64,000 nucleotides of DNA from Dyadobacter subterraneus (GTDB lineage Bacteria; Bacteroidota; Bacteroidia; Cytophagales; Spirosomataceae). Of the stretch, positions 25,549 to 33,900 are shown one piece after another; the first letter of the stretch is position 1, and each line of letters opens with the position of its first letter. The notes beneath the pieces were generated by a model that saw only the letters and a list, made by a program, of their open reading frames with translations, made no database searches and was not told the origin of the DNA. The position numbers and the translations under genes are program-made. The DNA lies in NCBI RefSeq assembly GCF_015221875.1, contig NZ_JACYGY010000001.1, forward strand, positions 2,768,501-2,832,500, read 5' to 3'.

Positions 25549-26627
25549 GTTATATCACCGCTATTGGGACCGCCGTTCCTGAAAATTGTTTTTCACAAGA
25601 AATATTGAGTTCATTTTATATGAATTCAACGAATGATGACACTTTTAAGCGTAAAATCAAAATCGTTGCAGGGAAAACCGGGATCAGCCAGCGGTACTCC
25701 GTATTACAAGATTTTGACGAAAGCACTTCCGATTTTGAATTGTTTCCGAAAACTTCTTCCGTTGAACCAGGACTTAATGAAAGAATGATGTTATATAAAA
25801 AATATGCAACATCACTTTCGCTTGCAGCAATTGAAAAAATTGACCATGTAACCTTTCTCAAACCAGACATTACCCATATCATTACAGTTACCTGCACAGG
25901 TTTGTTTGCGCCTGGGCTTGATATTGAACTTATCAGGGAACTTAACCTGAATCCGGAAACCCAGCGCAGCAGCGTTAATTTCATGGGATGTAATGCAGCG
26001 ATCATCGCTTTAAAAAATGCAGACGCCATATGCAGAAGTCAACCGGATGCCACTGTTTTAATTGTTTGCACAGAATTGTGTACAATTCATTTCCAGAAAA
26101 GATTTAACGACGATTACATCCTTTCAAATTTGATTTTTGGAGACGGAGCTGCTGCTGTTATCATGACTTCTCAGCCTAAACAAAACAGTTTTGGTAAACG
26201 AGTTCAGGTTAATAAATTCAATTCCATGATCCTTCACAACGGATACAGAGACATGGCCTGGCAATTATCCGAAACCGGATTTATCATGAATCTCACCTCT
26301 TATGTGCCTGGGTTAATAAAGGAAAATATTCTACCGATGTTAGATAAAATTGGCCTAATACCCTCTGATATTGAGCATTGGGCAATTCATCCCGGCGGAA
26401 AGAAAATTGTTGATGATTTTGCAGCTGCTTTGAGCCTTGATAAATCTTTACTTGCAGAAACTTATAAAGTGCTTAAAGATTACGGGAATATGTCTTCGCC
26501 GACAGTTTTATTTGTTTTGAAACAGGTATTGGAAAAAGCTGAAAAGGCAACGGCTGGTGAAAAGCTTTTCGCGGCTGCCTTTGGGCCAGGATTAAGTATT
26601 GAAACCATGCAGCTGCAATATGTTTAA
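25545..26627 (+). CDS. Type III polyketide synthase (chalcone/stilbene synthase superfamily)
   Basis: The most likely start is the TTG at 25545, which overlaps the UbiA stop (TTGA) and gives 360 residues, typical for the family; a longer frame exists from 25497. The Cys-His-Asn triad is present: Cys149 in NFMGCNAA, His282 in WAIHPGG and Asn315 in DYGNMSSPT. Such homodimeric enzymes condense malonyl-CoA on an acyl-CoA starter and cyclise the chain to resorcinols, pyrones or resorcylic acids. The following methyltransferase overlaps it by 8 bp and an FAD enzyme follows, as in phenolic-lipid operons such as srsABC of Streptomyces griseus. The starter unit cannot be predicted. Confidence 0.87.
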   Translation: MSYITAIGTAVPENCFSQEILSSFYMNSTNDDTFKRKIKIVAGKTGISQRYSVLQDFDESTSDFELFPKTSSVEPGLNERMMLYKKYATSLSLAAIEKIDHVTFLKPDITHIITVTCTGLFAPGLDIELIRELNLNPETQRSSVNFMGCNAAIIALKNADAICRSQPDATVLIVCTELCTIHFQKRFNDDYILSNLIFGDGAAAVIMTSQPKQNSFGKRVQVNKFNSMILHNGYRDMAWQLSETGFIMNLTSYVPGLIKENILPMLDKIGLIPSDIEHWAIHPGGKKIVDDFAAALSLDKSLLAETYKVLKDYGNMSSPTVLFVLKQVLEKAEKATAGEKLFAAAFGPGLSIETMQLQYV

Positions 26628-27315
26628 GTTCAGAAGTACCGAAAAGGAACTGCTGGACCAGGAAGAAATTCCGGAAGATGATTTATTTCAAAATCTAAGG
26701 GAACTTGACTTCGTTAATCACTGGCTTGGTGGCTATAATATTTCCTTTTCAGCTTTAAAAACGATTGTAAAACCGGGCCATCGTTATTCATTTGTTGATA
26801 TCGGTTGTGGTGGAGGAGACACGTTAAAGCACATAAAAAAATGGAGAACGAAACAGGGGTATTCTATTGATTTACATGGTGTTGATTTAAAACCGGTTTG
26901 CATCAAATACGCAGAAAGTAATCCTGAAAATACCGGAATCAGGTTCCTTTGTGATGATTATAAAAACATTTACAAGCACATTGAAAAAATAGATATTATT
27001 CACGCCTGCCTGTTTTGTCATCATCTTACCGAAAGCGAGCTCTTGGAATTAATAGGTTTTGCAGTTGAAAATAAATCAATTCTCATCATCAACGACCTCG
27101 AAAGAAATCCATTGGCTTATTATTCGATAAAATTGTTAACCTCTTTGTTTTCAAAATCTTACCTTGTAAAAAATGATGCCCCACTTTCTGTTTTACGAGG
27201 TTTCAAAAGGAAAGAATGGATTTCGATTTTGGAACAGTCGCGGGCAAGTCATTATTCTGTAAAAAATAAATGGGCTTTTCGGCATCAGATCATAATGGAT
27301 GGAACCAGAGAATAA
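26620..27315 (+). CDS. SAM-dependent methyltransferase of the polyketide operon
   Basis: From the ATG at 26620 the protein has 231 residues; a TTG at 26599 in the same frame is less likely. It contains the class I SAM-binding motif FVDIGCGGGDTL, an acidic loop at LHGVDLKP and a histidine-rich post-motif IHACLFCHHLTESELL. It overlaps the polyketide synthase by 8 bp and the FAD gene by 17 bp, so the four genes are tightly coupled. It probably methylates the polyketide or a downstream phenol in the cytoplasm. Whether the site is O or C is open. Confidence 0.83.
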   Translation: MFKFRSTEKELLDQEEIPEDDLFQNLRELDFVNHWLGGYNISFSALKTIVKPGHRYSFVDIGCGGGDTLKHIKKWRTKQGYSIDLHGVDLKPVCIKYAESNPENTGIRFLCDDYKNIYKHIEKIDIIHACLFCHHLTESELLELIGFAVENKSILIINDLERNPLAYYSIKLLTSLFSKSYLVKNDAPLSVLRGFKRKEWISILEQSRASHYSVKNKWAFRHQIIMDGTRE

Positions 27316-28444
27316 AACATACGATTGTGCCATTATCGGTGGAGGTTTAGCCGGATTATGTTTGGCAATACAACTTGCAGATCAAGGCATTAAGGTTGTT
27401 TTGTTCGAGCGAAATGAATATCCGTTTCACAAAGTTTGCGGCGAATACATTTCTATGGAAAGCTGGGATTTTCTGATGAGGCTTGGTTTACCACTTGATA
27501 CTTACGACTTGCCCATCATTGATTCGTTGGGAATCAGTTCAGAAAAAGGATTTATGTTAAATCAAACCCTGGAAATGGGCGGATTTGGTATAAGCAGATA
27601 CAGTCTGGATAATTATCTTTATCAACTTGCGATTGACAAAAAAGTTACAATTCTTCAAAGTTGTAAAGTTACCGCTGTCAATCAGATCAGCACTGAATTT
27701 CAGGAAATTGACACGAATCAGGGAAAATTCCGGGCTACAATTATTTGCGGCAGTTATGGGAAATATACACCTTCTTTTATCCAAAAAAATGATAATTATT
27801 TAATCCGGGAAGATAAAAGTGGTACAAATTATATTGGTGTAAAGTATCATATCAAGAGTGATCTTGCCAGCAACCGAATTGAGCTTCATAACTTTAAAGA
27901 TGGCTATTGCGGTATTTCAAAGGTAGACCAGGATTGGCATTGTCTGTGTTATCTTACTACTGCTAAGAATCTTCAAAACAACAATAAGGATATAAAAAAG
28001 ATGGAGGAGCATGTTCTTTTCAAGAATCCTTTTTTAAAAAATTACTTTACAAAATCGGAATTTATTCATTCTAATCCGTTGGTAATCAGCAATATTCAGT
28101 TCAATAAAAAACAAACTGACGTTGTAAATATCTTCCTTCTGGGTGACGCGGCGGGATCTATCACTCCGCTTTGTGGAAATGGCATGAGTATGGGTATGAG
28201 AGCTTCGAAATTATTGGCAGTAGAGTTGATCAAATATTTTGAAAATAAATCTTCACTGGAAGAAGTAACATCAGCCTACAAAAAGTCATGGAATGAAGCG
28301 TTAAATACCAGAATCCGTGCGGGATATTATTTGCAAAACCTGTTTGGTAAGAAAAATACAACGCATCTGGCGCTGAAATTTTTGAGTAAAACGCCAGGTT
28401 TAATGCGCGGAATTATCAGCTTAACACATGGTGAAAAGTTTTAA
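27299..28444 (+). CDS. FAD-dependent oxidoreductase (geranylgeranyl reductase/aromatic hydroxylase-like)
   Basis: The 381-residue protein has the N-terminal dinucleotide motif AIIGGGLAGLCLAIQLA followed by FHKVCGEYIS. A second FAD motif, LGDAAGSITPLCGNGMSMGM, lies near residue 285. These fit the geranylgeranyl-reductase/PHBH-like flavoprotein family. In this operon it could hydroxylate an aromatic ring or reduce a prenyl chain. A lycopene cyclase role was considered, but the motifs around CGEYIS do not fit CrtY. The start overlaps the methyltransferase gene by 17 bp; the stop is only 5 bp from the convergent crtZ gene with no terminator between. Confidence 0.8.
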   Translation: MEPENKTYDCAIIGGGLAGLCLAIQLADQGIKVVLFERNEYPFHKVCGEYISMESWDFLMRLGLPLDTYDLPIIDSLGISSEKGFMLNQTLEMGGFGISRYSLDNYLYQLAIDKKVTILQSCKVTAVNQISTEFQEIDTNQGKFRATIICGSYGKYTPSFIQKNDNYLIREDKSGTNYIGVKYHIKSDLASNRIELHNFKDGYCGISKVDQDWHCLCYLTTAKNLQNNNKDIKKMEEHVLFKNPFLKNYFTKSEFIHSNPLVISNIQFNKKQTDVVNIFLLGDAAGSITPLCGNGMSMGMRASKLLAVELIKYFENKSSLEEVTSAYKKSWNEALNTRIRAGYYLQNLFGKKNTTHLALKFLSKTPGLMRGIISLTHGEKF

Positions 28445-28449
28445 TAATC

Positions 28450-28947
28450 TTATACAGAGCGTGGTACCTTATTTTGCTTAGCCATTGATTGTTTTGCCTC
28501 CTTAAAGTACTTGAACGAGACCCAAAGCATACCAAAACATTCTCCTTCTTCTTTTCCCAAATGTTTGTGATGCACTTTATGCGCTTTGCGTATTGCTTTC
28601 AGATAAAAGGAATCAGTATTTCTGAAAATCTTGAAACGTTGGTGAATGAAAATGTCGTGCACCAAAAAATACGCCATGCCATATAAAGTGATTCCGGTAC
28701 CGATCCAGAATAGCATGCTGAAATTTTGTTCAAGTCCGAAATAAAGACACAATATCCCTGGGGTGGCGAAAATGAGAAAAAAGTAGTCGTTTTTTTCAAA
28801 AAAATCCTTGTCGTCTCTTTGATGATGGTCGTGGTGAAGAAACCAGAAAAGACCATGCATAAGGTATTTGTGAGCCAGCCAGGCCACACATTCCATCACT
28901 ATAAAAGTTACAATGACGGTCAGGATATTTGCAATAACAGGATTCAT
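28450..28947 (-). CDS. crtZ: Beta-carotene hydroxylase (CrtZ type)
   Basis: The 165-residue membrane protein belongs to the fatty acid hydroxylase/sterol desaturase superfamily and has the four histidine clusters of CrtZ. These are His26/His31 (HKYLMH), His38-His42 (HHDHH), His97/His102 (HDIFIH) and His123/126/127 (HKVHH). They bind the di-iron centre that hydroxylates the beta-ionone rings of carotene to zeaxanthin. It is the last gene of the crt operon, 7 bp after idi. No lycopene cyclase, which should act before it, is encoded in the window. Confidence 0.92.
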   Translation of the reverse strand: MNPVIANILTVIVTFIVMECVAWLAHKYLMHGLFWFLHHDHHQRDDKDFFEKNDYFFLIFATPGILCLYFGLEQNFSMLFWIGTGITLYGMAYFLVHDIFIHQRFKIFRNTDSFYLKAIRKAHKVHHKHLGKEEGECFGMLWVSFKYFKEAKQSMAKQNKVPRSV

Positions 28948-28954
28948 ATGTTGA

Positions 28955-29470
28955 TTAAATTCTTATTCTGTCCAAAACTTCATCGAGGCAGATTTTAAAC
29001 CATTCAGTATATTTTGCAGGATTTTCCCGCATATCTATGCGAAGGTTTTCTTCCGAAATGTATTGATAACTTAAAACTTCATCAGGATTAATTACAGGAG
29101 TTTTATCCGTAATTCCCCAGAAAACATGGTCAAGTTCATGCTCAGTCAACCCATTATCCAGACCAGCCTCATACTTGAATGAATACAAAAAATTCAACGA
29201 AGCATCAATGCCCATCTCCTCTTTCAGGCGTCTTGTAGCGGCATGTGAGGTAGTTTCATCCGGGAAAGGATGGCTGCAACAGGTATTTGACCACAATCCT
29301 TCCGAGTGATATTTTCCGTAAGCGCGCTGCTGTAAAAGCAAATCTCCGTTTGTATTGAAAATAAAAATTGAAAACGCACGATGTAAAACACCTTTCTGGT
29401 GTGCTTCCAGTTTTGGCATCAAACCAATTTCGACATCATTTTCATTTACAAGGACAACGTGATCATTCAT
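28955..29470 (-). CDS. idi: Isopentenyl-diphosphate delta-isomerase, type I
   Basis: The 171-residue Nudix-fold protein has the catalytic Cys (Cys64/65) in SNTCCSHPFPDE. The catalytic glutamate region is EHELDHVFWG (Glu110-Glu112), and REEMG-like Nudix residues lie in RLKEEMGID. It interconverts IPP and DMAPP, supplying prenyl donors for the carotenoid route and perhaps for the adjacent UbiA enzyme. It lies 82 bp behind crtB and 7 bp before crtZ. Family length is about 170-190 residues, so it is complete. Confidence 0.93.
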   Translation of the reverse strand: MNDHVVLVNENDVEIGLMPKLEAHQKGVLHRAFSIFIFNTNGDLLLQQRAYGKYHSEGLWSNTCCSHPFPDETTSHAATRRLKEEMGIDASLNFLYSFKYEAGLDNGLTEHELDHVFWGITDKTPVINPDEVLSYQYISEENLRIDMRENPAKYTEWFKICLDEVLDRIRI

Positions 29471-29552
29471 GAGTTAACAGATTTAGGTTTTAGAACAAGA
29501 AGCAAATTTTTAAAATGCTACTTATACTACTACTTTATCTAACAAATTATTG

Positions 29553-30389
29553 TCATAAAAGATCAAATTCATGCCTAAATAATGACTGAAACATTAATCC
29601 GATTTTATCATAATCAGGAATTCTGATCCGGGCTGTCATTACTTTTTCAGGCGGTAATTCCTTGATCCTCAGAAATAATTTTTTGTAATAAAAATAAGCA
29701 AGGTAAACTCCTCTTCTGGCTCCGGCGGGCAACTGTTTTATACCAATGAGCGCCTCTTCAAAATCAGCTTCTATTTCTTTTTGTATGCTAAGTTTGTCGC
29801 TATGAGAAAAGTGCTGAAAATTGACATCCGGGAAGTAATTCCTGCCTAATAATTGATAGTCCGCCATCAGATCTCTAAGAAAATTTACTTTCTGGAACGC
29901 CGCTCCAAGTTTCATTGCATAGGGTTTCAGTTCATCGTAGACGACAAGGTTGCCTTGTGTGAAAACCCGCAAACACATGAGTCCCACAACTTCTGCCGAG
30001 CCCATAACGTATTGATTGTAAGAGTCTTCGGTATGTTCTTTTTGATAAAGATCCATTTCCATACTTCTTAAGAAAGTATCGATCAGTGCCCATTCAATCT
30101 TGTATGTATGAACGACATGCTGAAAGCTGTTAAGGATCGGGTTGATGCTGATTTTCAGGGAAATAGCTTCCATCGTGTCCTTTCTGATTTTCCGCATCAG
30201 AAATTCCTTGTCATATTCATGAAAGCTGTCAACAATTTCATCGGCCAGCCTTACAAAACCATAAATTCCGTAAATCGGCTCATGGTATTTTTTATCAAGA
30301 AACTGAATTCCCAATGAAAATGAAGTGCTATATAATTGTGTCGTTGTCTTGCTGCAAGAGGCAGACAGATTATCAAAAATCGCTTTCAT
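29553..30389 (-). CDS. crtB: Phytoene synthase
   Basis: The 278-residue protein is a squalene/phytoene synthase with both Asp-rich motifs: Asp50/Asp54 in LADEIVDSF and Asp173/Asp177 in NFLRDLMADYQLLGR. It joins two geranylgeranyl diphosphates to phytoene at the membrane surface. The start lies 3 bp after the crtI stop, so the two are co-translated. The 82-bp gap to idi downstream contains no clear terminator. Confidence 0.92.
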   Translation of the reverse strand: MKAIFDNLSASCSKTTTQLYSTSFSLGIQFLDKKYHEPIYGIYGFVRLADEIVDSFHEYDKEFLMRKIRKDTMEAISLKISINPILNSFQHVVHTYKIEWALIDTFLRSMEMDLYQKEHTEDSYNQYVMGSAEVVGLMCLRVFTQGNLVVYDELKPYAMKLGAAFQKVNFLRDLMADYQLLGRNYFPDVNFQHFSHSDKLSIQKEIEADFEEALIGIKQLPAGARRGVYLAYFYYKKLFLRIKELPPEKVMTARIRIPDYDKIGLMFQSLFRHEFDLL

Positions 30390-30392
30390 ATC

Positions 30393-31892
30393 TTATTTCT
30401 TTAGGAATTTCAAAAGTTCTTGTGCGGCAATTCGACCTGAAATAATGGAAGGAGGAACACCCGGTCCCGGTACTGTCAGCTGTCCCGCGTAGTACAGGTT
30501 TTTCACTTTTTTACTTTTCATTTTTGGTTTGAAGATTGCTGTTTGCATTAAAGTGTTAGCCAGCCCATAAGCATTGCCCTTATAAGCGTTATAATCATTG
30601 ATGAAATTCGAAACGGAATAACTTCTCTTATAAACGACATGGCTGGTAATATCTTCGCCAGCAAACTTTTCAAGCCGTTTCATCAGCGCATTGTAATATT
30701 CTTCACGAATGTTCTCAGAATCAGGAAGTCCGATGGCAATCGGCATTAGTACAAAGAGATTTTCGCTTCCTTCCGGTGCCACAGAATCATCCGTTTTTGA
30801 AGGACAGCAAACGTAGAAAAGAGGATTTGTCGGCCACTTTTTTTCTTTATAAATTTCAATTGCATGCTGTTCAAAATCTTCATCAAAAAACAAATTATGA
30901 TGTCTGAGTTTGTCTATTTTTTTATTTACACCGAGGTAAAACAGCAGGCATGATGGCGCGAAAGTTCTGGCAGACCAATAGGATTCGCTATATGACTGTA
31001 AATAGTCGGGAAGCAGGTCATTTTCAATATGGTGGTAATCTGCGCTGCCAATAATGGCATCTACCTGATGACTGTTACCGTTGGCGTGCAAATGACTGAT
31101 TGCACCTGCTTTAATTTCCAGCCAATCAACATTATGGGAGGTTTTGAAATTGACCCCCTGATTTTCAGCAATTGTTTTAAAAGCATCAGCTACTTTTCCA
31201 AAACCGCCCATAGGATAAAATGTACCTTGTTTTAGTCCGGCAAAATTCATCAGGCTATACAAGGCCGGCGTATCTTTTGGCATTGCACCAAGAAAGAGCA
31301 CAGGGAATTCTATGATTGAGAGTAACTTCGGATTCTTGAAATATTTTCGGACGTGATCGCTGAAAGAGGAAAAAAGCTGGATTTGCAGCGCGTCTTTGAA
31401 CAATTTCAGACTAAAAAACTCAGAAACCGAATGGCCTGGTTTGAAAACCATTTCACCCATTCCAACCCGGTATTTAAACTCACCTTCTTCAATAAATTTT
31501 TTCAGTTTGGCCCCGCTTCCGGTTTCAATACTTTCAAATAATTCACATATTTCATTAAAATCTGACGGAATATCAATGACCTCACTTTCACCAAAAATCA
31601 CGGCAAATCCTGGATCCAGTTTTTTTAGTTCATAAAAATCGGAAGTTGTCTTGCCAAACAAATTGAAATAGTTTTCATAAACATCCGGCATCCAATACCA
31701 GCTTGGGCCCATATCAAATACAAAACCATTGCTTTCAAAAGATCTGGCCCTTCCACCGGTTTTCGCATTTTTTTCAAAGACTGTCACCCGGGTTCCATTT
31801 GCAGCCAGCACAGCTGAGGCAGCCATTCCGGCAAAACCGGACCCAATAACGGCAATTTCCTTTTTATTTATTTTTTCAGTCTGATTAGGCAT
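30393..31892 (-). CDS. crtI: Phytoene desaturase
   Basis: The 499-residue flavoprotein starts with the FAD motif IAVIGSGFAGMAASAVLAANG followed by TGGRARSFE. It ends with the CrtI-family C-terminal signature YYAGQLTVPGPGVPPSIISG. It dehydrogenates phytoene stepwise to lycopene or neurosporene. Its start overlaps the merR gene by 8 bp, so the regulator and the enzyme are translated from one message. Length and both signatures are typical. Confidence 0.93.
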   Translation of the reverse strand: MPNQTEKINKKEIAVIGSGFAGMAASAVLAANGTRVTVFEKNAKTGGRARSFESNGFVFDMGPSWYWMPDVYENYFNLFGKTTSDFYELKKLDPGFAVIFGESEVIDIPSDFNEICELFESIETGSGAKLKKFIEEGEFKYRVGMGEMVFKPGHSVSEFFSLKLFKDALQIQLFSSFSDHVRKYFKNPKLLSIIEFPVLFLGAMPKDTPALYSLMNFAGLKQGTFYPMGGFGKVADAFKTIAENQGVNFKTSHNVDWLEIKAGAISHLHANGNSHQVDAIIGSADYHHIENDLLPDYLQSYSESYWSARTFAPSCLLFYLGVNKKIDKLRHHNLFFDEDFEQHAIEIYKEKKWPTNPLFYVCCPSKTDDSVAPEGSENLFVLMPIAIGLPDSENIREEYYNALMKRLEKFAGEDITSHVVYKRSYSVSNFINDYNAYKGNAYGLANTLMQTAIFKPKMKSKKVKNLYYAGQLTVPGPGVPPSIISGRIAAQELLKFLKK

Positions 31893-32781
31893 GGGCTGAT
31901 GTTAAAATTTCGATGAGACTATCAATCGTTTTGATCTGCATGATGTTATTTTCTTCGGCAATCTTTTGAATATTTTGATCACCTCCGGAAATGCAGATCA
32001 TACTGGATCCAAAGTCGGCTGATAATTTTGTGATCAGTTCAGCCAGATCGTTTTCATACTGATTCCGCACGAAAAATGAATAAATATGCGTCGGATTACA
32101 ATGTTTCACCACGTTGGTCAAGTTATCATAAGGAACACGCTGTCCCAGATAAATCACTTTTTTTCCATGCTGACGGATAAGATAATTTGCGAAAAGAAGT
32201 CCAATTTCATGATCCTCAGACTCATTTAGAAAAAGAATCCAGCTCTGGTCTGCATTTCTCGGCAGCGGAAGTGCATCAATGGCGCTAAAAAGTTTTTGTT
32301 TAATAAGGTTAGATAAAAAGTGTTCCTGAGCCGGAAGCAGGTCGTCCTTTACCCACATTAATCCAGTCCGTACCAGAAGCGGGTAAATAATTTTTGTATA
32401 AGTTTTAGCCATCCCAAAACGCGTAACAGCGTTTGAAAAAAGCTCATCAAAAAGAGGCTGGTCGTAAGTAGAAAGAGAAATTAACGCCTGGTTGATAATA
32501 ACTTCAACATGTTTTTCATTTTGAAAGGATTCTGTAATGATCTTGTCAATTTCAATAGCCATTTCCAGCTTACTGAGCTTACTAATATGCGAAATTTTCA
32601 TACCCTTACTCATCAGGGTGCAAACATTCAGCAGCTTTTTGAGCTGAATGTCGTCGTAAAACCTGATGTTGGTTTCCGTTCTTTCAGGTTCCAGCAAACC
32701 ATAGCGTTGCTCCCAAATACGGATGGTATGGGCCTTCTGGTTGCTGATCCTTTCAAGATCTTTAATAGAGTATAAAGCCAT
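31885..32781 (-). CDS. MerR family regulator with CarH-like B12-binding photoreceptor domain
   Basis: The 298-residue protein has an N-terminal MerR helix-turn-helix (about residues 1-70, with HTIRIWEQRYGLLEPER). A four-helix cap follows, then a Rossmann B12-binding domain (about 180-295). The CarH hallmarks are present: Trp143 with exactly nine residues to Glu153-His154 (W-x9-EH) and ExHxxG with His191 as predicted cobalt ligand. In CarH of Thermus the residue after the Trp is His132, which replaces the adenosyl group after light; here it is Val144. The protein probably represses the crt operon in the dark and is relieved by light with adenosylcobalamin. It overlaps crtI by 8 bp and probably controls its own promoter. 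Confidence 0.87.
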   Translation of the reverse strand: MALYSIKDLERISNQKAHTIRIWEQRYGLLEPERTETNIRFYDDIQLKKLLNVCTLMSKGMKISHISKLSKLEMAIEIDKIITESFQNEKHVEVIINQALISLSTYDQPLFDELFSNAVTRFGMAKTYTKIIYPLLVRTGLMWVKDDLLPAQEHFLSNLIKQKLFSAIDALPLPRNADQSWILFLNESEDHEIGLLFANYLIRQHGKKVIYLGQRVPYDNLTNVVKHCNPTHIYSFFVRNQYENDLAELITKLSADFGSSMICISGGDQNIQKIAEENNIMQIKTIDSLIEILTSAHA

Positions 32782-32783
32782 TT

Positions 32784-32815
32784 TTGTTTAACGTTTTTCA
32801 AAAATAGTTAAACAA
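32784..32815 (-). promoter_or_regulatory. Probable operator and promoter of the merR-crt operon
   Basis: Perfect 9-bp arms TTGTTTAAC (32784-32792) and GTTAAACAA (32807-32815) are separated by 14 bp. On the minus strand TATTTTTG (32799-32806) matches the TAnnTTTG -7 element and sits exactly between the arms. The merR start lies a few bases downstream. This is what one expects of a MerR-type operator that occludes the promoter. A second small palindrome, ATGAC-TTAT-GTCAT, lies at 32817-32830. Confidence 0.7.
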
Positions 32816-32954
32816 AATGACTTATGTCATGTTTTGAAAAAATAGTTTTAATAAAAGCTATGACTTTTAAATCTTTTCAATTTAGAGAGCTGATTTTGTG
32901 ACTGTCTTATAACTTATTGGTTTGAAATAAAATACAGAAAAAAAATTTTCAGGT

Positions 32955-32988
32955 TTTGTATGTTTTATTTAAAAAGTTATTACATTTG
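32955..32988 (+). promoter_or_regulatory. Candidate promoter of the S24 regulator gene
   Basis: TTTG at 32955-32958 and TACATTTG at 32981-32988 are 22 bp apart, close to the Bacteroidota -33/-7 spacing of about 19-21 bp. They lie upstream of the XRE-S24 gene that starts at 33034. Confidence 0.5.
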
Positions 32989-33033
32989 ATATTGAAAATA
33001 TCTACTGATTGATTTCAAAAGTATCATACCGTT

Positions 33034-33837
33034 ATGGAAACGCAACAAATATTTTGGTCAGGAAACATTAAGCATTTACGGCTAAGGAAAAAGATGAGCC
33101 AGGAGGTACTAGCCGAAAAGCTGGGAATTTCGCGTGTAAAGCTTAATGCGCATGAAAGCGGAAGAACCGTCAACCCGACGGTAGAAGATCTGGTGAATAC
33201 TTCCAGTTATTTCAAGATGAGTATTGACTGTCTTTTAAAGATGGATCTGTCAAAACTCAGTGAGCAAAAACTCAAAGATCTGGAAGAGGGGAGTCAGGCA
33301 TACATGTCGGGAAGTAAGATCCGGGTCCTGGCTATTACGGTGGATAAAGATGAGAAAGAAAATGTGGAATATGTTCCTGTAAAGGCGAAAGCCGGCTATC
33401 GTTCGGGATACAGCGATCCTGAATTTCTAGCTGGATTACCAAGGTTTAATCTTCCGAATCTGCCTAAAAATGGCACTTTCCGTATGTTTCCTACAATAGG
33501 GGATTCTATGCTTCCGGTTCCTGAAGGCAGTGATATTATTACAAGATATGTTCAGGATTGGCGATTGCTTAAAAATGAAACTCCGTGTATCGTGATTTTG
33601 AAAGGGGAGCAGGATTTTGTTTTTAAACAGGTTACTATAAATGACGACGGAACGATGCTTTTGCAGTCGTTCAACAAACAATATTTTGCTTATACGGTTC
33701 CGGTATCCGAGGTTTTGGAGTTATGGGAGTATTACAGTTTCCATAGCAAGCAACTGCCAGAACCGCAAACAGATATGCAGCAATTGCTTAAAATGTTACA
33801 GGAAGTTCAGTTTGAAATTAAAGAACTGAAAAAGTAA
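33034..33837 (+). CDS. XRE family regulator with C-terminal S24 (LexA/CI-like) domain
   Basis: The 267-residue protein has an N-terminal XRE helix-turn-helix (about residues 10-65, with MSQEVLAEKLGISRVKLNAHE). A C-terminal peptidase S24 fold follows (about 115-235). The presumed self-cleavage site is Ala120-Gly121 in VKAKAGY, the nucleophile is Ser158 in GDSMLPVPEG and a candidate lysine is Lys198 in FVFKQV. A short helical tail ends the protein. S24 proteins repress genes until RecA or another signal triggers self-cleavage. It is divergent from the merR-crt operon with a 252-bp gap, so it may act in that region, but this is not shown. Confidence 0.85.
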   Translation: METQQIFWSGNIKHLRLRKKMSQEVLAEKLGISRVKLNAHESGRTVNPTVEDLVNTSSYFKMSIDCLLKMDLSKLSEQKLKDLEEGSQAYMSGSKIRVLAITVDKDEKENVEYVPVKAKAGYRSGYSDPEFLAGLPRFNLPNLPKNGTFRMFPTIGDSMLPVPEGSDIITRYVQDWRLLKNETPCIVILKGEQDFVFKQVTINDDGTMLLQSFNKQYFAYTVPVSEVLELWEYYSFHSKQLPEPQTDMQQLLKMLQEVQFEIKELKK

Positions 33838-33865
33838 TTGAGATTGGGTGTGTGTAGTGGCGAAT

Positions 33866-33900
33866 AGAGGCTTTGGGTATAGTTACCGGAGGCCTTTATT
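33866..33900. terminator. Imperfect terminator hairpin
   Basis: An imperfect GC-richer hairpin (33866-33879 with 33883-33897), having wobbles and one mismatch, lies between the convergent S24 regulator and epimerase-DUF2867 genes. It overlaps the stop codon of the latter. Confidence 0.4.

Noticed and set aside
27299..28444. FAD protein as the missing lycopene cyclase
   Set aside because: Its motifs fit geranylgeranyl reductase or aromatic hydroxylase flavoproteins, and it is translationally coupled to the polyketide genes instead of the crt genes.
30108..30317. 69-codon frame opposite crtB
   Set aside because: Antisense shadow of a well-supported enzyme gene.
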